Position numbers and translations under genes: made by a program
Notes under the pieces: model-generated
The model's database searches: none
What the model was told of the DNA's origin: nothing
Seen by the model: only the letters and a program-made list of their open reading frames with translations
Part shown: piece after piece, positions 41,079 through 50,179 of the stretch
How positions within the stretch are numbered: position 1 is the stretch's first letter
Layout of the letters: each line of letters begins with the position of its first letter
Assembly: GCA_023412495.1 (NCBI GenBank)
Contig: JAEYNP010000150.1
Coordinates: forward strand, 1-64,000
Source: Pseudomonadota bacterium
GTDB taxonomy: Bacteria; Desulfobacterota; Desulfobulbia; Desulfobulbales; Desulfocapsaceae
Direction of reading: 5' to 3'
Length of the DNA stretch: 64,000 nt

Positions 41079-42287
41079 ATGGAAAAATCACCGATGCCGG
41101 AACTGGATGCCCTGCGTCAACGATGCGCCCGGCTGGAGCATTTCTTTGGCGAAAAAAGCTTATGCGAAGGCGTGGCCGCCCTGCAGCTGGCCGTCGAAGC
41201 GACGGGCCTCGGGACCTTTTACTATTATCCCCTCACCGGGGAGCTGTACTGGTCCGATCTGACCAAACGCCATTTCGGCCTGCCACCGGAGGCCGACGTC
41301 GATTACGATGTTTTTCTCTCCGGCCTGCATCCCGAAGACCGCGACCGAGTGCATCGGCTTGTCCAGGACGCGCTGCGGCCGGGCAGCAGCGGCACCTATC
41401 ACACAGAATACCGGACTGTGGGAATCGTGGACGAAAAGGAGCGATGGCTGTCCGCCCGTGGCAGGGTCTTCTTCAATGCGGAAAACCAGCCGGAGCGCCT
41501 CATCGGCGCGACCCTCGACATCACCAATCGCAAGCGGAAGGAACGGGAGCGTGAACGGCTGATCGCGGAGCTGGAGCACTCCAACCAGGAACTCCGTCAA
41601 TTCGCCTACATTTCCTCACACGACCTCCAGGAGCCGCTACGCTCGATGACCAGTTTCGTCGAGCTCTTCGCCCACCGCTTCCGGGGCGAACTCGGGGAAG
41701 AGGCCGATCGCTACATAGCCTGTGTCGTCAGGGGAGCGAACCGCATGTCCCGGTTAATCAACGACCTGCTGGCCTATTCACGGGTGGTTACCAGGGAGGA
41801 GCCGTTCCGCCCGGTGGCGATGAACGAAGTGGTCGGGAAGGTGACCGTTCTCCTGAAGAACTCCCTGGAGGAACGGCGGGCCGAGATCGCCTGCGACGAG
41901 TTGCCGGTGGTCTTCGGCGATGAAAGCCAGCTCGGGCAGCTCCTGTTGAACCTTATCGGCAATGGAGTCAAATTCGCAAGACCCGGCGTACCGCCCCGGC
42001 TCCGCATCTCCGTCGCCCGGAAAGACGACCACTGGATCTTCGCTGTGCACGACAACGGCATCGGTATCGAGCCGCGCTTCCATGAGAGGATCTTCGTGAT
42101 CTTCCAGCGTCTCCACACCAGGGAGGAATATCCCGGTACCGGCATCGGTCTCGCCCTCTGCCGCAAGATCGTCGAACGGCACAGCGGGCGGATGTGGATG
42201 GAATCGAGGCCCGGAGAAGGCTCGTCGTTTTATTTTTCCCTGCCGGGAGCTGGAAGAACGCCCCCGAAGGAGGCCCATGAACGTTAA
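41079..42287 (+). CDS. Soluble PAS histidine kinase (phytochrome-type kinase core)
   Basis: A 402-residue kinase. A PAS domain (about 33-150, GELYWSDLTKRHFGLPPEAD) is followed by a HisKA of the cyanobacterial-phytochrome type, with H181 in AYISSHDLQEPLRSM, and an HATPase with a matching C-terminal signature (VIFQRLHTREEYPGTGIGLAL). The ATG giving MEKSPMPELD is preferred over one 19 codons upstream. It overlaps the next gene by 11 bases. Its PAS domain is nearly duplicated in the HAMP kinase at 47588-49516. Confidence 0.92.
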   Translation: MEKSPMPELDALRQRCARLEHFFGEKSLCEGVAALQLAVEATGLGTFYYYPLTGELYWSDLTKRHFGLPPEADVDYDVFLSGLHPEDRDRVHRLVQDALRPGSSGTYHTEYRTVGIVDEKERWLSARGRVFFNAENQPERLIGATLDITNRKRKERERERLIAELEHSNQELRQFAYISSHDLQEPLRSMTSFVELFAHRFRGELGEEADRYIACVVRGANRMSRLINDLLAYSRVVTREEPFRPVAMNEVVGKVTVLLKNSLEERRAEIACDELPVVFGDESQLGQLLLNLIGNGVKFARPGVPPRLRISVARKDDHWIFAVHDNGIGIEPRFHERIFVIFQRLHTREEYPGTGIGLALCRKIVERHSGRMWMESRPGEGSSFYFSLPGAGRTPPKEAHER

Positions 42288-43752
42288 GAGAGACGACAGC
42301 CGGCGAGCTCCGAAACAGCCGCGCCCGGAGGTCGTAGAGCCCGATGTCAAAAAGCGGAAGAAGATCGACCGGGACAAGATCGCGGACGAACTGCGCACTC
42401 CTCTCACCCTGATCCTTGGGCCGGTCGAGCAATGGTTGAAATCAGGCGGTTTTTCAGACGAATTGCGCCGCGACCTGGAAGTTGTCCAACGCAACGGCCG
42501 GTTGCTCCTTCGGCATGTCAACAATCTGCTCGACGACATTCAGCTCGAAGCCCGGCGGCCCCGGAAAGCTCCCGCCGGCTCCCGCGTATTTCCGGAACCG
42601 GCCTGCCGGTACGAGGAAGTGGGGGAACGGGCGGTCGAGGAGTTGAATCTCGTCCGTCATCCCCCACTCAGGGACGAAAGGACCGGGGCGGCCGTTTCGC
42701 TCGATGCCCCGCTGGTCCTCGTGGTCGACGACAACCCCGACCTGAACGATTTCGAGGCCGAGATCCTGGGCAGGAAGTACCGGGTTCTCACCGCCGCCGA
42801 CGGCCATGAGGGGCTGATGCAGGCGCTGAACAACCTCCCCGATCTCATCGTCTGCGATATCATGATGCCCCGGATGAGCGGCGACATGATGATCCGCAGG
42901 ATTCGGCGTCATCGGGACCTGGACGACATCCCGATCCTCCTCGTCACAGCCAGGATGGACGAGGACTTCATGGTCAGGCTGCTGCAGGAGGGCGTGCAGG
43001 GGTATCTGGTCAAGCCCTTTTCCGCCGAAGAGCTCATGGCCCGTGCCGAGGGACTGGTGGCCGAGAAGAAGCGCAAGGAGGAATTGCGGCAGCTGGTTTA
43101 CGGGATTTCCCACGACCTTCAGGAGCCGCTCCGGACAATCGCCATTTTCATAGAACTGCTGGCCGAGCGATACAAGGAGAACTTGAATGAAGAGGCCGGC
43201 AGCTACATCGCCCACGCCCTGAACGGGGCGAGCCGGATGTCCCGGATGATCGAAGACCTGCTGGCCTATTCCCGGATCGGCACCCACGGCAAGCCGTTCG
43301 GGCCGATACCGATGAACGAGGTCTTCGACCAGGCGATTGAGGCCCTGCAGTCGGCGGTGGCGGAAAGCGGGGCGGAAATTTCCCGGGACGACCTACCGGT
43401 GGTGATCGGCGACGAAGGTCAGCTGGCGCAACTCCTGCAGAACCTCATTTCCAACGCGATCAAGTATCGAAAGCGGGAAGAAACGCCACGGATCCATGTT
43501 TCGGTCGATCGCCAGGGAGCCGGATGGGTCTTCGGCGTGCGCGACAACGGCATCGGTATAGAACCGCAGTTCCAGAAAAGGATCTTCGTCATTTTCCAGC
43601 GTCTCCATACCCGCGAGGAATACCCCGGCACCGGCATCGGCCTGGCCCTCTGCCGCAAGACCGTGGAGCAGCACCGCGGGCGGATATGGGTGGAATCAGA
43701 GCCCGGGCGGGGGGCTACCTTCTTTTTTTCCCTCCCGGCAAGGAGAGATTGA
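42277..43752 (+). CDS. Receiver-histidine kinase hybrid with degenerate N-terminal HisKA
   Basis: A 491-residue protein. Residues 30-95 look like a HisKA helix pair (ADELRTPLTLILGPVEQW), but the phosphoacceptor His is replaced by D37 and no ATPase follows. A receiver domain (145-262; D194 in IVCDIMMPRMSG, K247) is then joined to a second, intact kinase core: H279 in YGISHDLQEPLRTI and an HATPase ending EEYPGTGIGLALCRK. The intact core is close to that of the upstream kinase. It could receive a phosphoryl group at D194 and tune its own kinase. The next gene, a receiver, starts two bases after the stop. Confidence 0.9.
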   Translation: MNVKRDDSRRAPKQPRPEVVEPDVKKRKKIDRDKIADELRTPLTLILGPVEQWLKSGGFSDELRRDLEVVQRNGRLLLRHVNNLLDDIQLEARRPRKAPAGSRVFPEPACRYEEVGERAVEELNLVRHPPLRDERTGAAVSLDAPLVLVVDDNPDLNDFEAEILGRKYRVLTAADGHEGLMQALNNLPDLIVCDIMMPRMSGDMMIRRIRRHRDLDDIPILLVTARMDEDFMVRLLQEGVQGYLVKPFSAEELMARAEGLVAEKKRKEELRQLVYGISHDLQEPLRTIAIFIELLAERYKENLNEEAGSYIAHALNGASRMSRMIEDLLAYSRIGTHGKPFGPIPMNEVFDQAIEALQSAVAESGAEISRDDLPVVIGDEGQLAQLLQNLISNAIKYRKREETPRIHVSVDRQGAGWVFGVRDNGIGIEPQFQKRIFVIFQRLHTREEYPGTGIGLALCRKTVEQHRGRIWVESEPGRGATFFFSLPARRD

Positions 43753-43753
43753 A

Positions 43754-44203
43754 ATGCATCAAGACAGTAAACCGATAGAAATACTCATGGTGGAGGACAG
43801 CCCCGACGACGCGCTCCTCATGGCCGAGGCCCTCAAGGGGGGGGCAATGGCGAACAACCTGCACGTGGTCGTCAACGGGGAGGAGGCCCTGGATTTTCTC
43901 AACCGGCACGGCCGCTACAAAGAGGCGACACGTCCCGACATCATCCTGCTCGACCTCAACCTCCCCCGCAAGGACGGCCGGGAGGTGCTGGCCGAGATCA
44001 AAAACGACCCCGATCTCATGAGGATCCCGGTGGTGGTGATCACCACCTCCAGCTCGGAAGATGACATCCTGAAAAGCTACAGCCTGCATGCGAATTGCTA
44101 CATCCAGAAACCTCTGGGGTGGAAACAGTTTATCGAAGCGGTGCGGAGCATCGAGCATTTCTGGTTCTGCATTGTCAAGCTGCCGCCCCGGGAAAACGGC
44201 TGA
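43754..44203 (+). CDS. Rcp1-like single-domain response regulator
   Basis: A 149-residue receiver of the cyanobacterial Rcp1 type. It has the acidic pair in ILMVEDSPDD, phosphoacceptor D67 in DIILLDLNLPRKDG, the Thr/Ser in VVVITTSSSEDD and the Lys in CYIQKPL, plus the family's C-terminal helix (FIEAVRSIEHFW). Rcp1-type regulators partner phytochrome-like kinases with exactly the HisKA type encoded directly upstream. It is translationally linked to the hybrid kinase gene. Confidence 0.93.
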   Translation: MHQDSKPIEILMVEDSPDDALLMAEALKGGAMANNLHVVVNGEEALDFLNRHGRYKEATRPDIILLDLNLPRKDGREVLAEIKNDPDLMRIPVVVITTSSSEDDILKSYSLHANCYIQKPLGWKQFIEAVRSIEHFWFCIVKLPPRENG

Positions 44204-44378
44204 AAATCCGTCCGACGGCCTGGCGCTGCCGCTTCTTCGCAGCAGCAGGAGCGGGACCATCGATGGCCCGCGATCCGGCAACTTGACACACAGGACATCA
44301 TCCCTACCGTCCCCTCTATGCATTACGGATCCGGCAACGGGTCCACACCATCAGTTTTATCAGGTTCGGCCAACCCGA

Positions 44379-47327
44379 ATGATTAGCGAAAAGAAAATAC
44401 TCCTGGTCGAGGACTCCACTCCGGATGCCGAATTTCTCCGGGCACAACTGAAATCGACACGTACAGTCTCTTTTTCCCTCTCGCACGTTCGACGTCTCGC
44501 CGAGGCTCTCCACCTGCTCGGCAAGGAGCAGTTCGATCTCATCCTGCTCGACCTGGGCCTGCCCGACAGCCAGGGCATGGATACCGCGTCGGCGGTGCGG
44601 CGCCACGTGCCGGCTGTGCCGATCATCGTGCTGACCGGACTTGCCGATGAAGAGCTGGCGATAAAGGCGCTGCAGCAGGACATCCAGGATTATCTGGTCA
44701 AGGGCCGCATCAGGAAGGATCATCTGCTGCGGGCCATCCATTATGCGATGGAGCGCAAGCGGGCCATGGAGGCGCTGCGCGAGAGCGAGGAGCGGCTGCG
44801 CAACGCCCTGGAGGCCAGCCACACCGGCTCGTGGGATCTCGACCCGATCAACAGAACAGCCCACGGCTCGCCCGAGCTCGAACGCATTTTCGGCTATGAG
44901 CGGCCGCTGCCGCATTGGACCTACAAAATATTCCTCACCCATGTCCTGCCCGAGGACCGGGCGATTGTGGACGAAAAGTTTCGCCAGGCCAAGGCCACCA
45001 TGGGGGAATGGAATTTCGAGTGCCGCATACGGCGCGCCGACGGGCAGGTGCGGTGGATCTGGGCGGCCGGACGGCATCGCGTCGGTCCTTCGGGAAACCC
45101 CCTCGGGATCACAGGACTCGTGCAGGACATCACCGACCGCAGACGGACAGAGGAAGAGATTAAAGTTTCCAAGTACTTGAGCGATGCGATCAACAGCATC
45201 AACGCGGTGATCCATTCCTCCCTCGACTTGGATACCATTATGCAGAAGGTGATTGTGGAGGCGGCCGAGGCCATAGGAGCCGATGGCTCTTCCATTGGGC
45301 TGTTCCAGGGAGATTTCTTCGTCATCAAGCATGTCTACAATATGCCCGAGGAGTTGCGGGAAAGGAGCTGTTCGCCCGAAGAGGTGAAAGCCCCCTTCCA
45401 TGTCAGGGAGAACAAGCGCGCCCTGGTCGTCGACGACGCCGCCGGGGATAGCCGGGTCAACAGCGCCTTCCTGAGCGACCTGGGCGTCCGGTCATTGCTC
45501 GTCACCCCTCTGAAAAATCGGGAAAAGGTGATCGGCACGCTCAATCTGTACAGCACCACAAGGACCTTCGCCTTTGTCGAGGCCCATCTCGATTTTGCCG
45601 AAAAACTCTCCGCCACGCTTTTTTTGGCCTTCGAGAATGCCAGGCTGTTCGGGGCGCTCCGGGAAAGCGAAGAGCGCTTCCGGTCTTTCTTCAACCTGGC
45701 GGCAGTGGGGACGATCCAGGTCGATCCCGCCACGGGACGGTTGATCGATTTCAACGGCGAGTACAGCCGGATAACCGGCTACAGCCACAATGAGCTGACC
45801 GCGATGAGGTTCAGGGACATCACGCACCCCCACGACATGGCCAACTGGGTGAGATTTTCCAGCATGGTTCGAGGCGAAACCCCCATGTACGACGCCGAAG
45901 AGCGGTTCATCCGCAAGGACGGGAAGGTGGTCTGGGTACATGTTTCCGCCGCGCTGATCCGCAACGGCCAGGGCCGGCCCATCAGGATAGCGGGAATAGT
46001 CCAGGACATTACCGCCAGGAAAAGAATGGAGAACGAGATCAAGCACATGGCGCTCCACGATACCCTGACCGGCCTGCCCAACAAGCGCTTCTTCCTGGAC
46101 ATCGTCAACATCGAGATGGCCGAGGTTCGCCGCAGCCAAAAGAAGATGGCAATCCTCTTCCTCGATCTCGACGGCTTTAAAAAGGTCAACGATACCCTCG
46201 GCCATGACATCGGCGATCAGCTCCTCGTGGAGGTCGCAGGGAGGTTCAAGTCGGCGATCCGGGCCTCGGACGTGGTCGCCCGCATCGGCGGCGACGAATT
46301 CAACATCCTCCTCACCGATATAGTCCATGCCGAGGATTCGGCGGAAATCGCCCGGAAAATCCTGGAATGCACCTGCCAGCCCTTCCGGCTGGCAGGCCAC
46401 GATGTGCATGTCTCGGCCAGCATCGGTATCATCATCTTCCCCGATGACGGCGAAGAGATCGACGTGTTGTTCCGCTACGCCGATATCGCCATGTACCACG
46501 CCAAAGAACTCGGCAAGAACAACTACCAGTTCTACAATCCGACGATCAGCAAGATTTCGCTGGAACGGATCAGGATGGAGAGCTGGCTCCGCCAGACCCT
46601 GAAAAAAAAGGAACTGGTCGTCCTGTATCAGCCGCAGATCGACATCACCACCCACAAGATGGTGAGCGCGGAGGCGCTCATCAGGTGGCACCATCCGGAA
46701 TTGGGCCTGCTCGAGGCCTCGTCCTTCGTGCCCCTGGCCGAGGAAACCGGCTTCATCACCACCATCGACGAGTGGGTCCTGGAGACCGTCTGCCGCCAAA
46801 CCGCCCTCTGGCAGAAGGCGGGGCACCCGCCGCTCCGCATCACCGTCAATCTCTCCGCCCGCCATTTCCATAGCCCGAAGTTCATCGCCACCATCGACAA
46901 AATCCTTCAGGGAAACGGGATGACCCCCGATCACCTCGACCTCGAGATCACCGAAAGCATGGCCATGCATGATGTGCAGCGGACGGCCGAATGCCTGCAG
47001 CAATTGGTAAACAGGGGGGTGCACATCACCATCGATGATTTCGGCACCGGCTATTCCTCGCTCAATTACCTCAAGCGCCTGCCCATCGACCGTCTCAAGA
47101 TTGACAAATCCTTCATCAAGGATATAGCCACGGACCCGGACGACCGGGCGATCATCATCGCCATCACCGACATGGCACATACCATGCGCATGCGGGTGGT
47201 CGCCGAAGGTGTGGAAACCGAGGACCAGCTGGCGTTCCTGGAAGAGAATGAATGCGACGAGGTGCAGGGTTATCTCTTCAGCAAACCCCTCCCCGCGGAA
47301 CGGATATCCGAACTGCTCCTTTCCTAA
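44379..47327 (+). CDS. REC-PAS-GAF-PAS-GGDEF-EAL cyclic-di-GMP enzyme
   Basis: A 982-residue protein. A receiver (D58 in DLILLDLGLPDSQG) is followed by PAS (about 143-260), GAF (about 275-430) and PAS (440-560) domains. The GGDEF domain has an intact active site GGDEF and an RASD inhibitory site five residues before it. The EAL domain has EALIRW, ITES, DDFGTGYSSLNYL, KIDKSFI and AEGVETEDQ all in place. Both synthesis and breakdown of c-di-GMP are thus possible. The receiver suggests control by the kinases encoded upstream, probably through the same operon (176-base gap). The ATG at 44379 starts the receiver. Confidence 0.93.
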   Translation: MISEKKILLVEDSTPDAEFLRAQLKSTRTVSFSLSHVRRLAEALHLLGKEQFDLILLDLGLPDSQGMDTASAVRRHVPAVPIIVLTGLADEELAIKALQQDIQDYLVKGRIRKDHLLRAIHYAMERKRAMEALRESEERLRNALEASHTGSWDLDPINRTAHGSPELERIFGYERPLPHWTYKIFLTHVLPEDRAIVDEKFRQAKATMGEWNFECRIRRADGQVRWIWAAGRHRVGPSGNPLGITGLVQDITDRRRTEEEIKVSKYLSDAINSINAVIHSSLDLDTIMQKVIVEAAEAIGADGSSIGLFQGDFFVIKHVYNMPEELRERSCSPEEVKAPFHVRENKRALVVDDAAGDSRVNSAFLSDLGVRSLLVTPLKNREKVIGTLNLYSTTRTFAFVEAHLDFAEKLSATLFLAFENARLFGALRESEERFRSFFNLAAVGTIQVDPATGRLIDFNGEYSRITGYSHNELTAMRFRDITHPHDMANWVRFSSMVRGETPMYDAEERFIRKDGKVVWVHVSAALIRNGQGRPIRIAGIVQDITARKRMENEIKHMALHDTLTGLPNKRFFLDIVNIEMAEVRRSQKKMAILFLDLDGFKKVNDTLGHDIGDQLLVEVAGRFKSAIRASDVVARIGGDEFNILLTDIVHAEDSAEIARKILECTCQPFRLAGHDVHVSASIGIIIFPDDGEEIDVLFRYADIAMYHAKELGKNNYQFYNPTISKISLERIRMESWLRQTLKKKELVVLYQPQIDITTHKMVSAEALIRWHHPELGLLEASSFVPLAEETGFITTIDEWVLETVCRQTALWQKAGHPPLRITVNLSARHFHSPKFIATIDKILQGNGMTPDHLDLEITESMAMHDVQRTAECLQQLVNRGVHITIDDFGTGYSSLNYLKRLPIDRLKIDKSFIKDIATDPDDRAIIIAITDMAHTMRMRVVAEGVETEDQLAFLEENECDEVQGYLFSKPLPAERISELLLS

Positions 47328-47486
47328 AGAACATTTTGAGGCAGTTTCAAAATTCTCGATTTTCTTCGGGAATAATTCCCCCCATGATTGTATAGTACTG
47401 ATCCCGACAAACAGGATAAGTAATTTCTACGAAATTCCTATCAAAAATCCAGACATTAGTTTCTCAGATACTGAAGATCGTCCGTA

Positions 47487-47510
47487 ATCGTTCACCGGTA
47501 CCTGAACGAT
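47487..47510. promoter_or_regulatory. Inverted repeat ATCGTTCA-N8-TGAACGAT
   Basis: Perfect 8+8 inverted repeat about 80 bases upstream of the HAMP kinase gene. A further GGTGAACG lies near 47550, so the half-site CGTTCACC is present in both orientations. It could be a regulator site or a terminator of the upstream gene. Confidence 0.4.
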
Positions 47511-47587
47511 ATCCGGAATGAAATCAGGATCGGGATCGGTTGGGGGCTGGTGAACGGTTACGCGACGCATGCCATTTCAGTCAAGCT

Positions 47588-49516
47588 ATGAGAATAGTCT
47601 CCAAATTTAAAGTCGCCGTCCTGGTGCCTGCTCTGATAGCTGTGGTCTCCGGTACTGCCATCGGTTTCCAAAACCACGCCTTGCAGACGGCTCAGGAAAA
47701 CTACATCAAGGTTCGGGATATTATTTCGAGTATCAATTTTCTCAGCAATCTTGCCTATTCCTATATGCTCCACCAGGAGGAGCGGCCGAAGCAGCAGTTC
47801 CTGGACAAACACCAGAAGATCACCCAGTTGATCTCCGAGATAGAATGCAGGGACCTCGATCAGCGCGAGGCCCTTGCCATGGTAGAAAATGATGTCGAAA
47901 ACATGAGAAAGCTGTTTTTCAGTATGGTCTTCCACTACGAACACCACCATGCCGATGAGAAGGAAATAACGGTCAGGGAAGAGGGAGAACATCTGGGTGG
48001 TGAGCTTCTGGCAACTGCAAGCCAGACGGTCGAGAACGGGCTGGCCCTGGCAAGGCACGTCAACGACCTCATAACTTCCATCCAAAGGGAATTGAATAGA
48101 TTTGTCATGACCCTGATCGTCGGCGTGACGGTTGTCCTGACTTTTATTTTGGCGGGGACGATGAAGACCATCTCCGTTTCGCTGACAAAACTCGCCAAAG
48201 GTGCGGAAAAAATCGGCTCCGGCGACCTCGACCACAGGATCGGCATGAGGGAATCCGATGAACTGGGCGATCTTGCCCGTGCCTTCGATAAGATGACGGA
48301 GCAATTGTCCCATTCATACTCGGAGCTGCGGGAGAGCGAGGAGCGGTTGAGGAACAGCGAGGAGACGTTGCGGCTGGCGATCGAGGCTACCAGCCTCGGC
48401 ACATTCGACTTCTATCCCCGGACCGGCGAGCTGGAATGGTCCGAATTGACCAAGCGCCATTTCGGCTTGCCTCCCGAAGCACATGTCGACTACCAGGTTT
48501 TTCTCGCGGGGCTCCATCCGGATGACCGGGAGCGGGTGAACGGCATCGTGCAGGGCCTTATCCAACCTGATGACGGTGAACTATACGATATTGAATTCAG
48601 AACCACAGGGCTTCAGGATGGTCGGGAGCGCTGGCTCACCGTCCGCGGCAGGACTATTTTAAACCATCAGGGCGAGCTTATCCGTTTTATCGGGGCAACA
48701 CTCGATATCACCGAGCGCAAAAGAAATCAGGAACAGCTGCAGAGGATGAAGGATGAACTGGAGGAAAAAGTCGAGGAGCGAACCCGCGAACTGATCGAGA
48801 CGCAAAGAAAGTACCTGCATGCGGAGAAACTGTCGGCAATAGGCAAGCTCTCCGCCTCGATCGCCCATGAATTCAACAACCCGCTGCAAGCCATCATGAC
48901 TATCCTGAAAGGCCTGAGCCACTCCGGGCTTGACGAAAACGATCGAAAAATGCTGGAGATGGCGCTCTCCGAATGCGAACGGGTTAAAAAACTGATCCGC
49001 GACCTGCAGAACTTCTACCGCCCTTCCTCGGAGAAAAAGGAATTCGTCCATGTTCACAAGCTCCTCGACTCACTCCTGCTGTTGCTCAAGAGCGAGTTTC
49101 GTCGGCGGGGTATTTCCGTGGAACTCGCCTACGCGGAACGTCTCCCGCTCATTTCCGCGGTTGCCGACCAGCTCAAGCAGGTCTTCCTCAACCTGCTCTC
49201 CAATGCGATCGAGGCCTGTCCCCGCTCCGGCGGGGTCATCACGATCCTTACCCGAAAAGAGGACGGCAGCATTGTGATTGCCGTCAAAGACACGGGGGTC
49301 GGTATAAAACCCGAGGATATTGACCGTATTTTCCAGCCCTTCTACACCACCAAGTCCGCGATAAAAGGCACGGGCCTCGGACTCTCCGTCAGCTATGGTA
49401 TCGTCAAAAAACATGGCGGCAAGATCCAGGTCGAGAGCGAACCCGGGCAAGGTGCCATCTTCACCATTCTGCTGCCCATCAAGGAGGAATCCGAAATAGA
49501 AGACAAGGTGTGGTAG
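47588..49516 (+). CDS. Transmembrane HAMP-PAS histidine kinase
   Basis: A 642-residue kinase. TM1 (about 8-27), a helical periplasmic sensor of about 145 residues with a His-rich stretch (FHYEHHHADEKE), TM2 (172-192), HAMP (193-248), a PAS domain (258-378), a coiled coil, HisKA with H427 in LSASIAHEFNNPLQAI and an HATPase (VFLNLLSNAIEA, DTGVGIKP, GTGLGLSVSYGI). The PAS domain resembles that of the kinase at 41079-42287, while the kinase core resembles that of 33754-35091, so it looks like a recombination product. It stands alone. Confidence 0.92.
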   Translation: MRIVSKFKVAVLVPALIAVVSGTAIGFQNHALQTAQENYIKVRDIISSINFLSNLAYSYMLHQEERPKQQFLDKHQKITQLISEIECRDLDQREALAMVENDVENMRKLFFSMVFHYEHHHADEKEITVREEGEHLGGELLATASQTVENGLALARHVNDLITSIQRELNRFVMTLIVGVTVVLTFILAGTMKTISVSLTKLAKGAEKIGSGDLDHRIGMRESDELGDLARAFDKMTEQLSHSYSELRESEERLRNSEETLRLAIEATSLGTFDFYPRTGELEWSELTKRHFGLPPEAHVDYQVFLAGLHPDDRERVNGIVQGLIQPDDGELYDIEFRTTGLQDGRERWLTVRGRTILNHQGELIRFIGATLDITERKRNQEQLQRMKDELEEKVEERTRELIETQRKYLHAEKLSAIGKLSASIAHEFNNPLQAIMTILKGLSHSGLDENDRKMLEMALSECERVKKLIRDLQNFYRPSSEKKEFVHVHKLLDSLLLLLKSEFRRRGISVELAYAERLPLISAVADQLKQVFLNLLSNAIEACPRSGGVITILTRKEDGSIVIAVKDTGVGIKPEDIDRIFQPFYTTKSAIKGTGLGLSVSYGIVKKHGGKIQVESEPGQGAIFTILLPIKEESEIEDKVW

Positions 49517-49558
49517 TTCTTTCCACTCTCCTTGCGTAATTCTCGACCAGAAAGGCAA

Positions 49559-49816
49559 TTAGCGTACTGCGTCGATTTCAGGTACCGAGGAAGGCACGTC
49601 GACGATTTCGTCCTTCTTTTTCGATTTTATCGGCAAACTATCCTGCTCTTGCGACCTGACACAACAAATCTTCCGTCTTTCCAGCTTCATGACAAGCTGC
49701 ACCACACGGCCAGTCTTGACCATACACCACTCTCCGGTAAGGATCTGACCTCCCACAATCACCGACCCGAAATCATTGAATACGGCGCCGGCAGGCACAA
49801 TTATCTGATCCCGCAT
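49559..49816 (-). CDS. Possible small hypothetical protein, 85 residues
   Basis: A minus-strand frame starting MRDQIIVPAGAVFND, with a good-looking beginning (VIVGGQILTGEWCMV) and a basic, acidic-ended tail. Codon use is plausible, but there is no ribosome binding site or known family. An overlapping plus-strand frame (49532-50152) looks less like protein. The neighbouring 49817-50179 shows no convincing gene. Confidence 0.3.
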   Translation of the reverse strand: MRDQIIVPAGAVFNDFGSVIVGGQILTGEWCMVKTGRVVQLVMKLERRKICCVRSQEQDSLPIKSKKKDEIVDVPSSVPEIDAVR

Positions 49817-50179
49817 GGCCGGTTCTTCCGTTCTATGGCGTCTTTCTACTCTGGTGTCTCTCACGTCTTTGACTCCACAGAAACAGCAAGGCCCCAGAAC
49901 CTTGAGCGCCAGGCTGTTTCCTCACAATGGCTTCCACTCGACAGCCAAAAACTTTATTTGGATTCTCAGCTTGAAATCGTCATCAATCCGAGAAGAATGG
50001 GTTACTCTATTGTTGTTTGCAATTCTCCGCGCGGAAACACTTGGCAACGAGGCAAAGCCACATTTTCGCAGGCAGCCGATTTGATCGATGTGACGCGCAC
50101 ATACAGCTTCCCCGCAGAGTACTCCAAACTCAGTAACTTTAGTTATGAGTAGGTGAGTTTCAAGTTTTTCCTGCTGAAG

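Noticed and set aside
49532..50152. 206-codon plus-strand ORF after the HAMP kinase
   Set aside because: No motifs, improbable composition and no ribosome binding site; the overlapping minus-strand frame is slightly better but also weak.
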